DNA of 64,000 nucleotides from Mauremys mutica (lineage: Eukaryota; Chordata; Testudines; Geoemydidae). Below the pieces are notes generated by a model. It was given only the letters and a program-made list of their open reading frames with translations, was not told the DNA's origin and ran no database searches. Location: assembly GCF_020497125.1 (NCBI RefSeq), contig NC_059077.1, positions 23,568,840 through 23,632,839 of the forward strand, read 5' to 3'. This document shows, piece by piece, positions 10,451 to 20,649 of the stretch (the stretch's first letter is position 1; each line of letters begins with the position of its first letter). Position numbers and translations under genes: made by a program.

Positions 10451-10640
10451 CACACCTCCTGAAATGCCAGGTTAGGCTGGCAGATAGATGCCTCTGTCCT
10501 GCTTAGAAGGGGGTCACCCCCCTATATTTCCTCTTGGAAGTGGTAGCTGTAATCCTTTCAGCCTTGGAGTACATGGCCTTTCCTCCTCTACCTTTGGGAG
10601 AAGATGCCTGATCACTCATTACCAGGCCACTATACTGATT

Positions 10641-11086
10641 TTTTTTAATCTCTGTGGATGGCGGGTTGGGAGCTGTATTTAAAGCACAAATATAGAATAC
10701 TATGTAAAGAATAAGTGTTACTAACTGGACTTAGACTTTTTTTTTAAAACAAATGATTTTATGTATGTGTTTTTAAGTCAAATGTTAAAATTATGAAGAA
10801 TTAATATGTGTTTTATCACTGGTTGATATCCTAGACCATATCAAAGCACAGTTATTGCAGACATCAGTCATGAGGACAAAAGATGACAATGCAGGTCAAA
10901 TTAGTCAGACTATATAGATCATGCCGTATCATTCTGAAGTGGAATAGTGTTTCCTAGTCAGAGTGCAGAGATGGTTTCCTGTTACAAGTGTACAGCTGTT
11001 TCTCAGCATTACAAAATCTTACACACTGATTGACTGAGGTGTGGGGCCTAATGTCCAGCATAACAATTGTTAAATAAATTTGTATT
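10641..11086. other. No recognised feature
   Basis: AT-rich sequence without open frames or element ends I can identify. Confidence 0.5.
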
Positions 11087-11195
11087 ATTGTAGCATTTAG
11101 GAGACTTAGTCATGGACCAGCACACCACAATGTGCTAGGTGCTGTTCAAACATAGAACACAGTCTCTGCATCAAAGAGTGTACAATCTAATGACT
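11087..11195 (-). repeat. Ancient amniote SINE-like fragment, reverse copy
   Basis: The stretch holds AGTCATGGACCAGCACACC, ACAATGTGCTAGGTGCTGTT and AGTGTACAATCTAA. It is the reverse-complement counterpart of the repeat at 215-300, matching GCACCTAGCACATTG there. A shorter related piece, ATTATTATAGCTCCTGGGAA, occurs near 28112. Confidence 0.45.
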
Positions 11196-11224
11196 ATATG
11201 GTTAATCCCCAATAAATAAACTGC

Positions 11225-11605
11225 ACCCAGATTACCCCACACAGAACCTTCTCAATCCACACCTGGATCACCCCACACTAAGCCCTTCCACACTTGGATC
11301 TGGCCTTGCTGAGCCTGCCCACACCTGGTGCACTTGGCACAGAGGGGCAGGGCCCTGGGGTGTTTTTGGGGCAGGCCCGGTCCTTGCGCTGTGTCAGGGT
11401 TGGGTGCAGCCTCACTGCTGAGTCCATGTCCCTGGGGGAAGCTGCACAGTGATCTCCCACCTCCCAGCCAGTGGCCTGTGCTCCCCAATGCCAGGCTGGA
11501 GCCTCCATATTTATTTGACAAATAAAATTTGCAGAATTTTAAAACATTGTGTGCAGAATTTTTATTTTTTGGCACAGAATTTTTAGGCGCAGAATGCTCT
11601 CAGGA
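11225..11605. repeat. GC-rich MITE-like repeat ending in CAGAATTTTTA-type tail
   Basis: A GC-rich block is followed by the repeated words GCAGAATTTT, TGCAGAATTTTTATT, CACAGAATTTTTAGGC and CGCAGAATGCTCTCAGGAGTA. The last is a recognisable end of a common reptilian nonautonomous element. The left end is not resolved. The overlapping frames here are products of the GC-rich core. Confidence 0.4.
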
Positions 11606-11612
11606 GTAGTTC

Positions 11613-11849
11613 TTGTGGCAGGGAAATTGGTCTGTAGCTAAGTACGCTTCAGCTTTCCACCACTCGGTAGCAGATACTGAATGGAATGAGGCTGCTCAGC
11701 ATTATCATTTGCACTTTTGCCTAAATTATGACATCAAAGACAAGCTGGCAGAAGTGGACTCCCCACCAACTCTAGATGCCTTAATTTACCTTACCCTCAA
11801 GATTGACAACCGCCTGATGGACCACCAAGAGAAAATGTCAGCTTCCTGA
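11613..11849 (+). pseudogene. Ty3/gypsy gag (capsid-like) fragment
   Basis: The 78-residue frame reads GNWSVAKYASAFHHSVADTE then DKLAEVDSPPTLDALIYLTL, ending with IDNRLMDHQEKM. The pattern [SV]..YA..F...A.....W followed by a D.L......[LI]..L...A..IDNRL segment is typical of the capsid region of vertebrate gypsy Gag proteins, which form the particle that packages element RNA. The frame opens without a proper Met and stops after 78 residues. The RNA-binding zinc knuckle expected downstream is not visible. It lies about 350 bases before the protease piece. Confidence 0.8.
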
Positions 11850-12200
11850 CTCCCATCAGTCCTGGCATCTCTGGCCCACCAACCTTCCCCATAGCTCGAA
11901 CCCATGAAGCTTTACCGCATCTGGCCCCTTCTCACTGATGCAGAGAAAAGGCACTGTGGGGCATCAGGACCATGACTATGCTGTGGAAGACCAGGACACT
12001 TTGCACTGGGCTGCTCTGCTAAGCTCCAATCTGTACCCTGGTCAGAGAAGGCCAAACCCCAACCCTCAATAGGGAGGTCTGGCCTGGGGTGGTACTCTCT
12101 GCTTCCCACTGGTACCCAACATCAGTACTTGTCTGGAGGTATCTTGGCCATGGCTGAGTAGATCCTGACATATCTTAAACTCCCTCCACAAATCTGACAC

Positions 12201-12545
12201 TCTTCCATCTCTGAGGTCCACCTGGAGGATTCAGGTGCCTCAGGCAACTTCATGGATCAGAACTTTGAACAGGTACATCACATCCCCATTCAATGCCAGC
12301 ACACTCCAGACTTGGTGGAGTCTATCTATGGCTCTCTCCTCTTATCAAGCCCAGTTGCCCACCAGACTGAACCCCTAGAAGTTATTACTCTCCAGGGATT
12401 TGGTCTTATCCAAGCATCACACTTTCCAGCAGTTCTTGGCATGCCCTGGTTCACTACACACAACCCATGCATTCATTGGAGAGCAGGCATGATGCAGTTC
12501 TGCTCCCCACATTGCCAACAATTCTGTCTCCTGAAACCTGACTGA
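12201..12545 (+). pseudogene. Ty3/gypsy protease-like fragment
   Basis: Bases around 12215-12250 encode EDSGASGNFMDQNF, which occupies the D-[ST]-G-A-x-x-x-F-[IM] active site of retropepsins with the catalytic Asp retained. The downstream residues HFPAVLGMPWFTTHNPCIHW match the I-L-G-x-P-W-[FL]-x-x-H-[ND]-P-x-I-x-W block that closes gypsy protease. The frame ends at a stop soon after, before RT begins. In the intact element this enzyme would process the Gag-Pol polyprotein. Confidence 0.8.
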
Positions 12546-12884
12546 GGGGGACTATAGATTTGGAACCCTGCTTTCCTCGAGATTCCAAAGTCTGAACAGG
12601 TTAAGCCCCAGGAAGTCTCATTACTGTCTGCAGTCATCCACTGCCCCCATGTTACCACTTAAATACAAGGATTTTGCCGATGCGTCTGAAAAAAAAATGG
12701 ACACTCTGCCACCCCACCACAGCTATGACTATCCCATCAACTTCTACCTCAGAGCAGAAGTCCCTTTTGGCTACATCTACTTTCTTTCAGAGCCAAAACT
12801 TCAGGCTCTCCATGACTACCTCTAGAAAAAAAATCTACAAAAGGCGTTTATTTGTCCACCCACATCTCCAGCTGGGGCTTCAAT

Positions 12885-13223
12885 TTTCTTTGTAAAGAAA
12901 AGAGATGGATCATTAAGGCCCTGTGTTGACTATTGGGTGTTAAACAGAGTCATGATTAGAAATAGATACCCTCTCATTAATGAGCTTTTTGAAAGATTCC
13001 ACTCCATAAAGATTTTTACTAAGATGGACCTTCATGGGCCTATAACATGGTCCAAATTAGAAAGGGAGATTAGTGGAAGACTGCCTTCTGTACACAGTCT
13101 GGACACTGAGTACCTGGTCATGCTGTTTGGACTGTGCAGTCCCCCAGAAACCTTCCAGCACTTCATAAATGATATCTTCAGGGATGTGTTAGACAGCTAT
13201 ATAGTCATTTATTTGGACAACAC
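12885..13223 (+). pseudogene. Ty3/gypsy reverse transcriptase, part 1
   Basis: Around 12890-12960 the bases encode [20 protein letters not shown], the conserved gypsy RT opening. [20 protein letters not shown] and KMDLHGP follow, the latter being motif A with its catalytic Asp (usually LDLRGAY). [18 protein letters not shown] corresponds to the F..R.G.YEY.VMPFGLCNAP block, and [13 protein letters not shown] leads to IVIYLDN. The last residue should be the second Asp of the Y-x-D-D catalytic motif but is Asn. Directly after it the frame is cut by a solo LTR, and RT resumes at 13987. Confidence 0.85.
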
Positions 13224-13986
13224 TGTTAGAATATAGATATTCAGGCCTGTCTGCAAAGGCCTATACTTTAAAAATTTAGGTGTATTCTTATCACTTAACT
13301 AGTTATAGAGGTATAAAAGAAAGAATAAAAAAAACACTGTCTGTTTGTGTAATGGACTTCTCTTACTGTGACAGTCTGAGGCCCTGTTTAGTCATATTGA
13401 AATAAGGCAATCTGGGGCTTTTAGGAAGGTGATCTGATCTATCACCTCCAGAGAAAAGGAGGAGCCTAAAACATGTACAAGGAAATTTAGTTTGATAGTT
13501 TTCTGTCTGGTAAGAACTCTCTTATCAATAGACACAGCTGGAGAACCCTTATGTCTGTATAGATGTAGTTGTGAAATCCTCACTTCTGTGTTGTTTTGTA
13601 TGTTTATTTGCATGGTCTCTGTCTGGTTCTGTGATTGTTTCTGTCTGCTGTATAATTAATTTTGCTGGGTGTAAACTAATTAAGGTGGTGGGATATAATT
13701 GGTTAGCTAATCATGTTACAATACGTTAGGATTGGTTAGGTAAATTTTAGTAGAATGATTGGTTAAGGTATAGCTGAGATTATTATAATATAAATTAGGG
13801 GCAAACAGGAAGTAAGTTGGGATTCGAAAATAAGGAAAGAGGAACTTGAATTTAAGCTTGCTGGAAGTTCACCCCAATAAACATCGAATTGTTTGCACCT
13901 TTGGACTTCAGGTATTGTTGCTCTCTGTTCATGCGAGAAGGACCAGGGAAGTGTGAGAGTGAAAGAATAAGCTCTCTAACAAACAC
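13219..13986. repeat. 5-bp target duplication pair AACAC around solo LTR
   Basis: AACAC at 13219-13223 and at 13982-13986 bound the LTR exactly. A 5-bp duplication is typical of several LTR retroelement integrases. It proves that the LTR arrived as a retroelement insertion and later recombined to a solo LTR. Confidence 0.85.
13224..13981 (+). mobile_element. Solo LTR (758 bp) inside gypsy RT
   Basis: The unit begins TGTTAGA and ends TCTAACA, an inverted pair that includes the obligatory TG...CA. It is flanked by a perfect 5-bp duplication, AACAC. An AATAAA polyadenylation signal lies at about 13877. Upstream AT-rich sequence with TAAATTAGGGG-like words could hold the promoter. I see no internal coding region, so the provirus or retrotransposon body was probably lost by LTR-LTR recombination. 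The family (endogenous retrovirus or other LTR element) is not determined. Confidence 0.85.
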
Positions 13987-14290
13987 CCTTATCATTTCTA
14001 ACAAATCAGACTTCTCATGATCAACAGGTCTGCAGTGTCCTAGAAAGACTCTATACAACACCCTCTATACGCAAAGCCCGAAAAATACAAGATTGACCAG
14101 GATGCAATAGAATTCCTTGGTTACATTATCTCCCCTAAGGGACTAACCATGGTCCCACACAAGGTGATGGCCATCTCTGAATGGGATGCACCAAAGGACA
14201 CCCACCAGAGCCAACAGTTCTTCGGCTTCACTAACTTCTACCAGAAGTTCATGGAGGGATTTTTCTAGTCTAATTTTTCCTCTGACCGCC
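13987..14290 (+). pseudogene. Ty3/gypsy reverse transcriptase, part 2
   Basis: After the solo LTR the RT thumb continues. Around 14085-14260 the bases encode the blocks DQDAIEFLGYIISPKGLTM (one base change from frame), HKVMAISEWDAPKDTHQSQQ and FFGFTNFYQKFMEGFS. These match the gypsy consensus order F.G..IS..G....P.K..AI..W..P.....L..FLG..NFYR.FI..FS. They join the upstream RT piece once the 758-bp LTR and one copy of its 5-bp duplication are ignored. Confidence 0.8.
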
Positions 14291-14854
14291 CATCTGCAAA
14301 AAGGAGTCTGGTTCACCTGGTCCTTGGAAGCCCAAACCACCTTTGATCAGCTAAAAGAGAAATTCACTATAGCATCCATCTTGGTACACCCAGACCCTGT
14401 TAAACCATTCACCATGGAGGCAGATGCATCCAAGTTTGCCCTGGGTGCAGTACTGTCCAAACTGGTAAGTCCTGTTGGTTGACTTCACCCAGGTGCCTAT
14501 TACTCTCACAGGCTAGCCTCAGCTCAGAAGAATTATGATACATGTCATAAGAAACGCTTAGCTATCATGACAGCATTTGAGAAATGGTGGTACCTACTAG
14601 AGGGGGGCCAGGTTCCTTGCCCAAGTGCTCACAGACCACAAGAACCTGGAATACCTTTGAAAAGCCAGACACCTCAACCATCAACAGATCTGCTGGTCCC
14701 TCTTCTTTGCCAGTTTGACTTCATAGGCACCTACCACCCAGGAACAAGAAGTGGGAAGGCTGACACCCTGTCCTGTAAGGCTGAATACCTGGAATTGGAT
14801 GAGAAAACTCCCTCTATGATTCTAAAGCTTTCAATTTCATCAGTGGCACAGTAG
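14291..14854 (+). pseudogene. Ty3/gypsy RNase H and tether fragment
   Basis: The frames encode GVWFTWSLEAQTTFDQLKEK then VHPDPVKPFTMEADASKFAL and GAVLSK, the start of the gypsy RNase H domain. Its first catalytic Asp sits in the [VM]-[ED]-[AT]-D-A-S segment. AFEKWW and the later FIGTYHPGTRSGKADTLSCK cover the end of RNase H. RNase H degrades the RNA template after first-strand synthesis. The frame shifts near 14480 and again near 14590. Confidence 0.8.
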
Positions 14855-14929
14855 ACAACGGCCTAAGGGAGTCAGTTCATATCTTGTTACCCAATGATCC
14901 CTTTGCTGCTCAGATCAACCAAACTCTGG

Positions 14930-15255
14930 AGAATGCCGATGCCCCACCGGCCCCCAGGTTCAGGGTCCTCTACTATAAGGAGTGTATCTATGTCCTGAAA
15001 GGGCAACAAAGGTGGCAGGTTCTTAAGTTATGCTGTGACACCCCCCTTTGAAGGGCACTCTGGCCACCGCAAGACTTGGAGCCTAATCACAAGGAGTTTC
15101 TGGTGGCCAGGCTTGCACACCTCAGTTAAGAAGTGCGTAAGATACTTTGACCTGTGTGCCCAGACCAAGTGCTCCTGCTCATCCTTTTCCAGCCTATGCC
15201 CATTCCACCTCCACCATGGGATACCATTTCCATTGAATTTATTGTGGAGCTAGAC
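14930..15255 (+). pseudogene. Ty3/gypsy integrase N-terminal (HHCC) fragment
   Basis: The bases encode GHSGHRKTWSLITRSFWWPG followed by VKKCVRYFDLCAQTK. This is the H-x(n)-H-x(n)-C-x2-C zinc-binding N-terminal module of gypsy integrase (consensus GH.G..KT..L..R.FWWP......V..YV..C..C...K). The frame continues PWDTISIEF..., where the catalytic core should begin, then ends. The DDE core is therefore missing and the element is truncated at its 3' side. Confidence 0.8.
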
Positions 15256-15329
15256 CACTAGACCTGACTCCTGCTCTGACCACTAGGCATGACCACCTAT
15301 GACCCAGTCTGCTGACATGTCCACTGAGG

Positions 15330-15543
15330 GTCGGACAAAAAGTAAGTAGCCTAATTCTCAGCAAGGGATATTCAGGTCAGATATCAGGGGGGAAAAAACA
15401 CTTTCCAAATATAAGGGTAGTTAAACACTGGGACAGGTTACTTACAAGGTTGGTCTAGATATACATGGTCCTGCCTCAGTGCAAAGGGATGGGCTAGATG
15501 ACCTCCTGAGGACTCTTCCAGCCCTACATTTGTATGATTCATT
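15330..15543 (+). mobile_element. CR1 3'-end fragment, plus strand
   Basis: The end reads GGGCTAGATGACCTCCTGAG then TTCCAGCCCTACATTTGTATGATTC. This is a diverged CR1 3' terminus (usually ACTAGATGACCTCCTGAGGTCCCTTCCA...ATTCTATGATTC). Upstream the C-terminal ORF2 codons and 3' UTR are barely recognisable. Confidence 0.75.
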
Positions 15544-15854
15544 TCTGCAAGCTCAGGATAGCAGTCCGGTCACTCACACTATAACACTTCTCTAATTACA
15601 AGAGGAAATCCTGATGTCATGTTTCAATTTTGTCAAAAGTGCAACGCTATTAGTACATTGTATCATATTGCGAAAAGCCATAATGGTGAAGTGAATGGAA
15701 ATATTAGCTTTCTGTGTTCTGGAATTGTACATTATTCTGCCATGAATATGACATTAAAATCCATTGCCTAGTATGATGCAAAGAGTCCAATTCATATTGG
15801 GCACCACCTCTATACAAAAACTTGTCAGCACAGCAACTGCAGAAAACTGTATTC

Positions 15855-15935
15855 ACAGATTCCAAGGCCAGACAGGACCATTGTAATCATTTAGTCTGAC
15901 CTCCTGTATTACACAAAATTCATACCATTAAGGCT
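15855..15935 (-). mobile_element. CR1-related 3'-end fragment
   Basis: The bases ATTCCAAGGCCAGACAGGAC, CATTGTAATCATTTAGTCTG and ACCTCCTGTATTACAC match the reverse complement of an older CR1 subfamily 3' end. Similar words in the opposite orientation occur at 35725-35826 and 51655-51725. Confidence 0.6.
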
Positions 15936-15939
15936 AGAA

Positions 15940-17097
15940 ATAGAATTAAAATACAGAAATTATTCTGTCAGTTTTAGCAGTTAGCCTTACTGAAATGGTA
16001 GAGTGCTAGGCATTAAGCTAGAGTTTTTATAAACAATAATTATTAAGGGACAAATCCTGGTCTCCTCCACAAAACCTGAGTAAACAGATTTTTCAGAGGG
16101 GAACTCTTCAGTGTTTAGGGATGGAATCTTCCCCCTCTCTACCAGCTGGAGGTACCAGCACATCTGATCTGCTGCTTTTAAAGCTGATAAACTGTAGTGA
16201 CGTTCAGTCATTATGTATCAATCTCAGATCTCTGGGAGTGGACTAGTGGATCCAGATTAAGTGCAATAAAATCAGAGAGCTTTGCTAATTGGGAAACAAA
16301 ACCAACAAGCCAATGATATTTACTCTACTTAAAATCCTCTTTACTTTATTTCTCTTTTAAAAGCTCTTAAATATATTTGATCAAAAGACCAAAACTATAT
16401 ATTGAGGATCCTGAGATTGTGTTATGAATACAGTAATAACAAACACCCACCAACTGTTAGGTGCAATAAAATTGCTGAAATAAACATTCAAAATCTGTTT
16501 AGTCACTTGTCTTGACAAATGGATATTGCCAGTGTCAGATTCTTTCCAAAAGATGTGCCAAAAAGGGAATGAAGGGAATTATGGAGATACAGATTCTGCT
16601 CTCTGTTAAATCAAGAGTGAGAAAAAGAATCTGTTCTAATGTATTTTAATATCAAACTTTCAAAGTCAAACAATAGTGCAAAGCTCTGAACATTTTGCTA
16701 AAGAATAAAAAAAAGCCCCATCATAACGTTTTATTTACTTAAACAATCTTTTAGGAAAGATCCCCTGATCGCTGTGTGTTTGCCAGAATTCATTATCAAA
16801 ATATTGGTTGGAACCACACCCCCAGATGCAAGCACCAGCTACACCTGAATTCTGTGGCTCAGGTCTATATCTACTTCAGGGTAAGTTATTACAGTCGCAA
16901 GGCAAAGCAAACTAATTCTGTTGGCAATTTCCTGGTTTCCATCCTCTTTCCTGATAAAAGTCACATTGTGATATGTATTCTCAAACATTTCTGCTCCCTT
17001 CTTATTTCCTCTGTAGAGTTCATCCTCCTTGTCACTGCTAAAAACTAGAGCTATGTTAAACTACTGCTTTTCTCTATTCAGCATTTTCATGGGGATA
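15940..17097. other. No recognised gene
   Basis: AT-rich sequence with only short chance frames (for example a 90-codon frame near 16776 with no conserved motif). No element ends were identified. Confidence 0.5.
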
Positions 17098-17755
17098 TGT
17101 GATGGGGTGAATAAACACTGCATTAGAACTGAAGGGTTAAAGAGCAACTCTGGGTCCAGATAACCTCCGCTAGACACACCTGCAGAACATGCTCCAGATA
17201 GAGGTGGAACTTAAGAGGGAAGCCAGGCAGTTCAAAAGGGGGCTGCAAAGGCAGGGACACGGGCCTGCACTGGGAGCACCTGAAAAGGGATGTTGCAGAA
17301 GCCTCTCTTGGAGAAGAGGCACTTACCTGCTGGGCCCAGATAAACTGAAGGTGCAGTTAGTAGCTTTTTCCATTACCTTTTTGCTACAGACTGCAAAACT
17401 TTAGATTAGAGTGGGTGGTAGGAAGTGGACAAGGGAGGGCAGCCTTAAGGCGCTCCGGAGTACCAGACCTTCAGTATCCCTTGCAGGGCCCTGTGCAGCA
17501 ACCTGATGGAGTGGGAGGACCTGGGCTCCCCTATCAGCCGCCCTCCATATGTAGGCCTTGTCTACACTACACAGTTTTGTCAACAAAAGACAGGTTTCGG
17601 AGGTGTACACACTGCAATGCTCCTTTCTCTGACAAAACTCTCCTGCTTTGCCAACAAAATAAAACCACTTTCATAAGAGGTGTAGAGCTTTTTGTGGCAA
17701 AAGTTATATTGACAAAATATTAGTGTAGACACTGGGCTGGGTTATGTTGTTATAA

Positions 17756-18240
17756 ATGGCCTCCAGGAGGTGTCCCACAATGCCCATCCTGACCATTCTG
17801 GTCAGCAGTTTGAACTCCACTGCCCTGCACTCTGGTACACAGGCATCTGCCCCTCCCCCTTTAAACACCTGGGAATTTTTGAAGTTCCACTTCCTGTTTG
17901 CTTGGCATGGACAGCTCAGATCACATCTTCCCAGCGGACCATGGTGTCTCCTCACAGCAAACAAACACTCTCCCACTTGGAGCACACCTGAATTGTTGGA
18001 TCTGCTGGCACTGTGGGGAGAGGAGGCTTTGCAGTCCCAGCTCTGTTCCAGCAGTAGGAACTTTGATACCTATGGTCAGATTTCTCATGACATGTTGGAT
18101 AAGGGCTAAGAATGGGACACACATCAGTACTGTACAAAGATAAAGGAGCTGATGCAGGTGTACCAGAACACAAGGGAGGCAAACTATTGCTCTGGTGCTG
18201 CATCAAAGACCTACCACTTCCATGGGAGTAAGGGGTAAGC
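17756..18240 (+). pseudogene. Harbinger Myb/SANT-like DNA-binding protein remnant
   Basis: The second half of the 118-codon frame reads SPTWSTPELLDLLALWGEEA then LQSQLCSSSRNFDTYGQISH. This is the W..E...LL.LW.....Q.QL....RN...Y..I...M pattern of the trihelix/Myb-like protein encoded by PIF/Harbinger transposons. A stop after DMLDKG interrupts it. The same phase continues as KIKELMQVYQNTREANYCSG, the next helix of the domain (usually C..KIKELRQAY.K.REAN..SGA). The N-terminal about 70 codons are not conserved and probably lie outside the real gene. Confidence 0.8.
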
Positions 18241-18334
18241 TGGGTCTCCCAGGATCATTATGGGCATTTCAACATCCTCACTGGAATATTCTGCAATACC
18301 ATAGAGAAGTACCCCTTTCTACTGATGTATTCTG

Positions 18335-19020
18335 TCACAAGATGGTTTGAAGCCAAAATTGGGATATGCATGTAGCTATCGACCCACCACAATTAGGGAA
18401 TCTGATTGCCGCAAAGCCATCCACTATTTCATGCACATTGCCAAAAATCACAGTCCTTCGTAGCAGAATGAAATTAATGGCCCTGCACACTTGTGTTAGC
18501 GCAGCCCCAACGGTGGACTTTGACTCCAAACGGATTTGCGACTGACTGGTAGCAGCCTGGAGTCACCAGCTTCCACATAGAGATCGCCACGCACTTCTCC
18601 ACGGAGAGGGCAGCTCTGAGTTTGGTGTCCTTGCGCCGCAATGCTGTGGCGAACTCCACATGCTGTTCCAGGAAGGTGACTTTATGCATCCAAAAGTTTT
18701 GCACCCACTGCTCGTAATCCCAGACCTGCATAACAATGCAATCGCATCACTCTGTGCTTGTTTCCCCGAGCCCAAAAGTGACGGTCCCCTTTGTGCAGCT
18801 GCTCCGTGAATGCCAAAAGTAATCTGGTATTGTTTCTTTTCATGGCACACAGCAGGTCAGGCAACTCTGATTCCTGTTTAGACTGGGAGCTCATGATATA
18901 CTGCATGACCATCTGTGATGTGATTATAACAGTGACCACAACAGATGAGAGCAGTGCAGGATCCATCCTTTCAGACAGTTGGTGGGTGCACAGTAAACAG
19001 GGGCCATTGAAAAATGCCAT
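18335..19020 (-). pseudogene. Harbinger (HARBI1-like) transposase N-terminal remnant
   Basis: Three overlapping minus-strand frames (18682-19020, 18474-18731, 18335-18529) form the N-terminal half of a HARBI1-like transposase. Visible blocks are QVWDYEQWVQNFWMHKVTFL, LRRKDTKLRAALSVEKCVAI, MWKLVTPGCYQSVANPFGV, STVGAALTQVCRAIN and GFAAIRFPNCGGSI. The last normally reads GFP.C.GAIDGTH and holds the first catalytic Asp of the DDE triad. Here the frame degenerates just at that point, and the rest of the core is deleted before the Myb-like gene. The two frameshifts and the deletion make it inactive. Confidence 0.8.
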
Positions 19021-19346
19021 GAAATGCAGTCAGAAGCAAAGGAATGATGGGATGGAAAAAACTGCATCATGGGACCTTGAGCCCACATCCATGCTGCACT
19101 GTGATCCACACTAACTTCCCACAACTTCTAGCTGCAGTGGGATAGCTACCCACAGTGCACTGCTCTCACTGTCTATACTAGAGCGCCAACTGTGGATGAA
19201 CTGCATTGACAGAAGGAACATTGTGTGAACATGCACAAGCAATGTAATTATACCATTTTTTTATTTTTAGCATAACTTGTGTTAACAAAACTGTGTAGTA
19301 TAGACAAGGCCTAAGAAGGGATTGACCCTCTAACTACTAGGTGATG

Positions 19347-20649
19347 CTTTCAACTAGGGCTGTCAAGTGATTAAAATAATTAATCATGCTGTTAAATAGA
19401 TTATTTATATAAATATTTTTGGATGTTTTCCAAATTTTCAAATATATTGATTTCAATTACAAAAACAATACAAAATGTACAATGCTCAATTTATTTTTAT
19501 TATAAATATTTGCATTGTAAAAATAAAAGATTGTATTTTTCAATTCACTTAATACAAGTACTGTAGTGCAATCTCTTTATCATGAATGTTGAACTTAGAA
19601 ATATAGAATTATGTACAAAAATAACTACATTCCAAAATAAAACAATGTAAAACTTTTTTGGTGGTTCGGGTTCTGTAGTTTCCGCATCGGAATGTTGCTC
19701 CTTTAAAACTTCTGAAAGCATGCTCCACACCCCTTCCCAGTCAGATTTTGGAAGACGCTTCAGATTCTTAAATCTTGGCTCAAGTGCTGTAGCTCGCATT
19801 GGTACCTTCTTTGCATTTTGCCAAATCTGCAGTGAAAATGTTCTTAAAACGAACAACATGCTGGATCATCATCCGAGACTGCTATAACATGAAATATATG
19901 GCAGAATGCTGGTAAAACACAGAGCAGGAGACATACAATTCTCCCCCACGGAGTTCAGTCACAAATTGAATTAACGCATTATTAATTTTTTTAACAGGCG
20001 TCATCAGCATGGAAGCAAGTCCTCTGGAATGGTGGCTAAAGCATGAAGGGGAGAATGAAATATTTAGCATATCTGGCATGTAAATACCTTGCAATGCCGG
20101 CTACAACAGTGCCATGAGAATGACTGTTCTCACTTTGAGGTGACATTGTAAATAAGAAGCAGGCAGCATTATCTCCTGTAAATGTAACCAAAAACTTATT
20201 CATTTAGCGTTTGGCAGAACAAGAAGTAGGACTGAGGGTACTTGTAGACTAAAGTTTTACATTGTTTTGGTTTTGAGTGCAGTTACGTAACCAAAAAAAT
20301 AAAAAGAAATAAAAAAAAATCTCCATTTGTAAGTTGCACTGTCATGATAAAGAGATTGCACTACAGTACTTGTATGAGGTGAATTGAAAAATATTTCTGT
20401 TATCATTTTTACAGTGCAAATATTTGTAATAAAAATATAAAGTGAGCACTGTACACTTTGTATTCTGTGTTGTAACTGAAATCAATCTAGTTGAAAATGT
20501 AGAAAAACATCAAAAATATTTAATAAATTCAATTTGTATTCTATTAACAGAGCGATTAAAACTGATTAATTTTTTTAAATCGTGATTACTTTTTTTTTTC
20601 AGTTAATCACATGAGTTAACTTCGATTAATTGACAGCCCTACTTACAAC
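19347..20649 (-). mobile_element. Foldback hAT DNA transposon, copy B
   Basis: The element spans 19355-20641, starting TAGGGCTGTCAAG and ending TTGACAGCCCTA. CTTTCAAC (19347-19354) and CTTACAAC (20642-20649) flank it, an 8-bp duplication with one mismatch. It has the same plan as copy A: AT-rich arms with TTTCAAATATATTGATTTCA, a minus-strand transposase piece, then a plus-strand right arm holding the inverted C-terminal coding part. The left arm lacks about 0.2 kb of that coding part. It jumps from AAACAATGTAAAAC to TTTTTTGGTGGTTCGGG near 19655, so the palindrome is asymmetric. It sits inside the LTR-like repeat 17098-20666. Confidence 0.8.
19545..19859 (-). pseudogene. hAT transposase fragment in foldback copy B
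   Basis: The frame contains ATALEPRFKNLKRLPKSDWE followed by GVWSMLSEVLKEQHSDAETT. This corresponds to the A-L-D-P-R-F-K block and the acidic stretch after it in hAT transposases. The Asp of ALDPR is Glu here. No catalytic core remains. The matching but differently decayed piece in copy A is at 4304-4555. Confidence 0.75.

Larger units (their letters stand above)
7120..10640 (-). mobile_element. Old CR1 LINE with ORF1 and ORF2 remnants, broken by two MITEs
   Basis: On the minus strand a decayed but long CR1-type LINE can be read in order. First comes an ORF1 esterase-like piece (about 10450-10100), then the endonuclease N-terminus with NYDIIGITETWCDNSYDWN (about 9830-9700) and the GDFNYP...SDHEM part (9497-9051). 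A linker (8782-8462) and RT with motif A-like DLSKVFDTVS (7457-7194) follow. Two DNA elements, at 7569-7695 and 7773-8436, are inserted between linker and RT. Stops and frameshifts are frequent, so this copy is much older than the CR1 at 1622-3970. The exact ends are not resolved. Confidence 0.8.
11613..15310 (+). mobile_element. Degenerate Ty3/gypsy LTR retrotransposon
   Basis: Plus-strand fragments occur in the canonical Ty3/gypsy order: gag (11613-11849), protease (about 12201-12545), RT (about 12885-13223, resuming at 13987), RNase H (about 14290-14860) and integrase zinc-finger region (about 14930-15255). Stops and frameshifts occur between domains. A solo LTR (13224-13981) interrupts RT. 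The sequence after the integrase piece (ACCACTAGGC...GACCACCTATG, about 15275-15310) resembles the LTR-like fragment at 42592-42863, suggesting the start of a 3' LTR. No full LTR pair is present. Confidence 0.85.
17552..19314. mobile_element. PIF/Harbinger element with decayed Myb-like and transposase genes
   Basis: The terminal inverted repeats read GGCCTTGTCTACACTAC (from 17555) and GTAGTATAGACAAGGCC (to 19311). They are flanked by TAG (17552-17554) and TAA (19312-19314), close to the 3-bp TWA duplication of PIF/Harbinger. Inside, a Myb/SANT-like frame on the plus strand converges on a HARBI1-like transposase on the minus strand. This is the two-gene layout of autonomous Harbingers, where the Myb-like protein helps transposase reach the nucleus and the DNA ends. 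At 1.76 kb the element is internally deleted, because the transposase lacks its DDE core. Confidence 0.85.

Noticed and set aside
17098..17551. Independent solo LTR ending before the Harbinger element
   Set aside because: No TSD or CA end is found at 17551, and the sequence continues beyond the Harbinger insertion at 19315.
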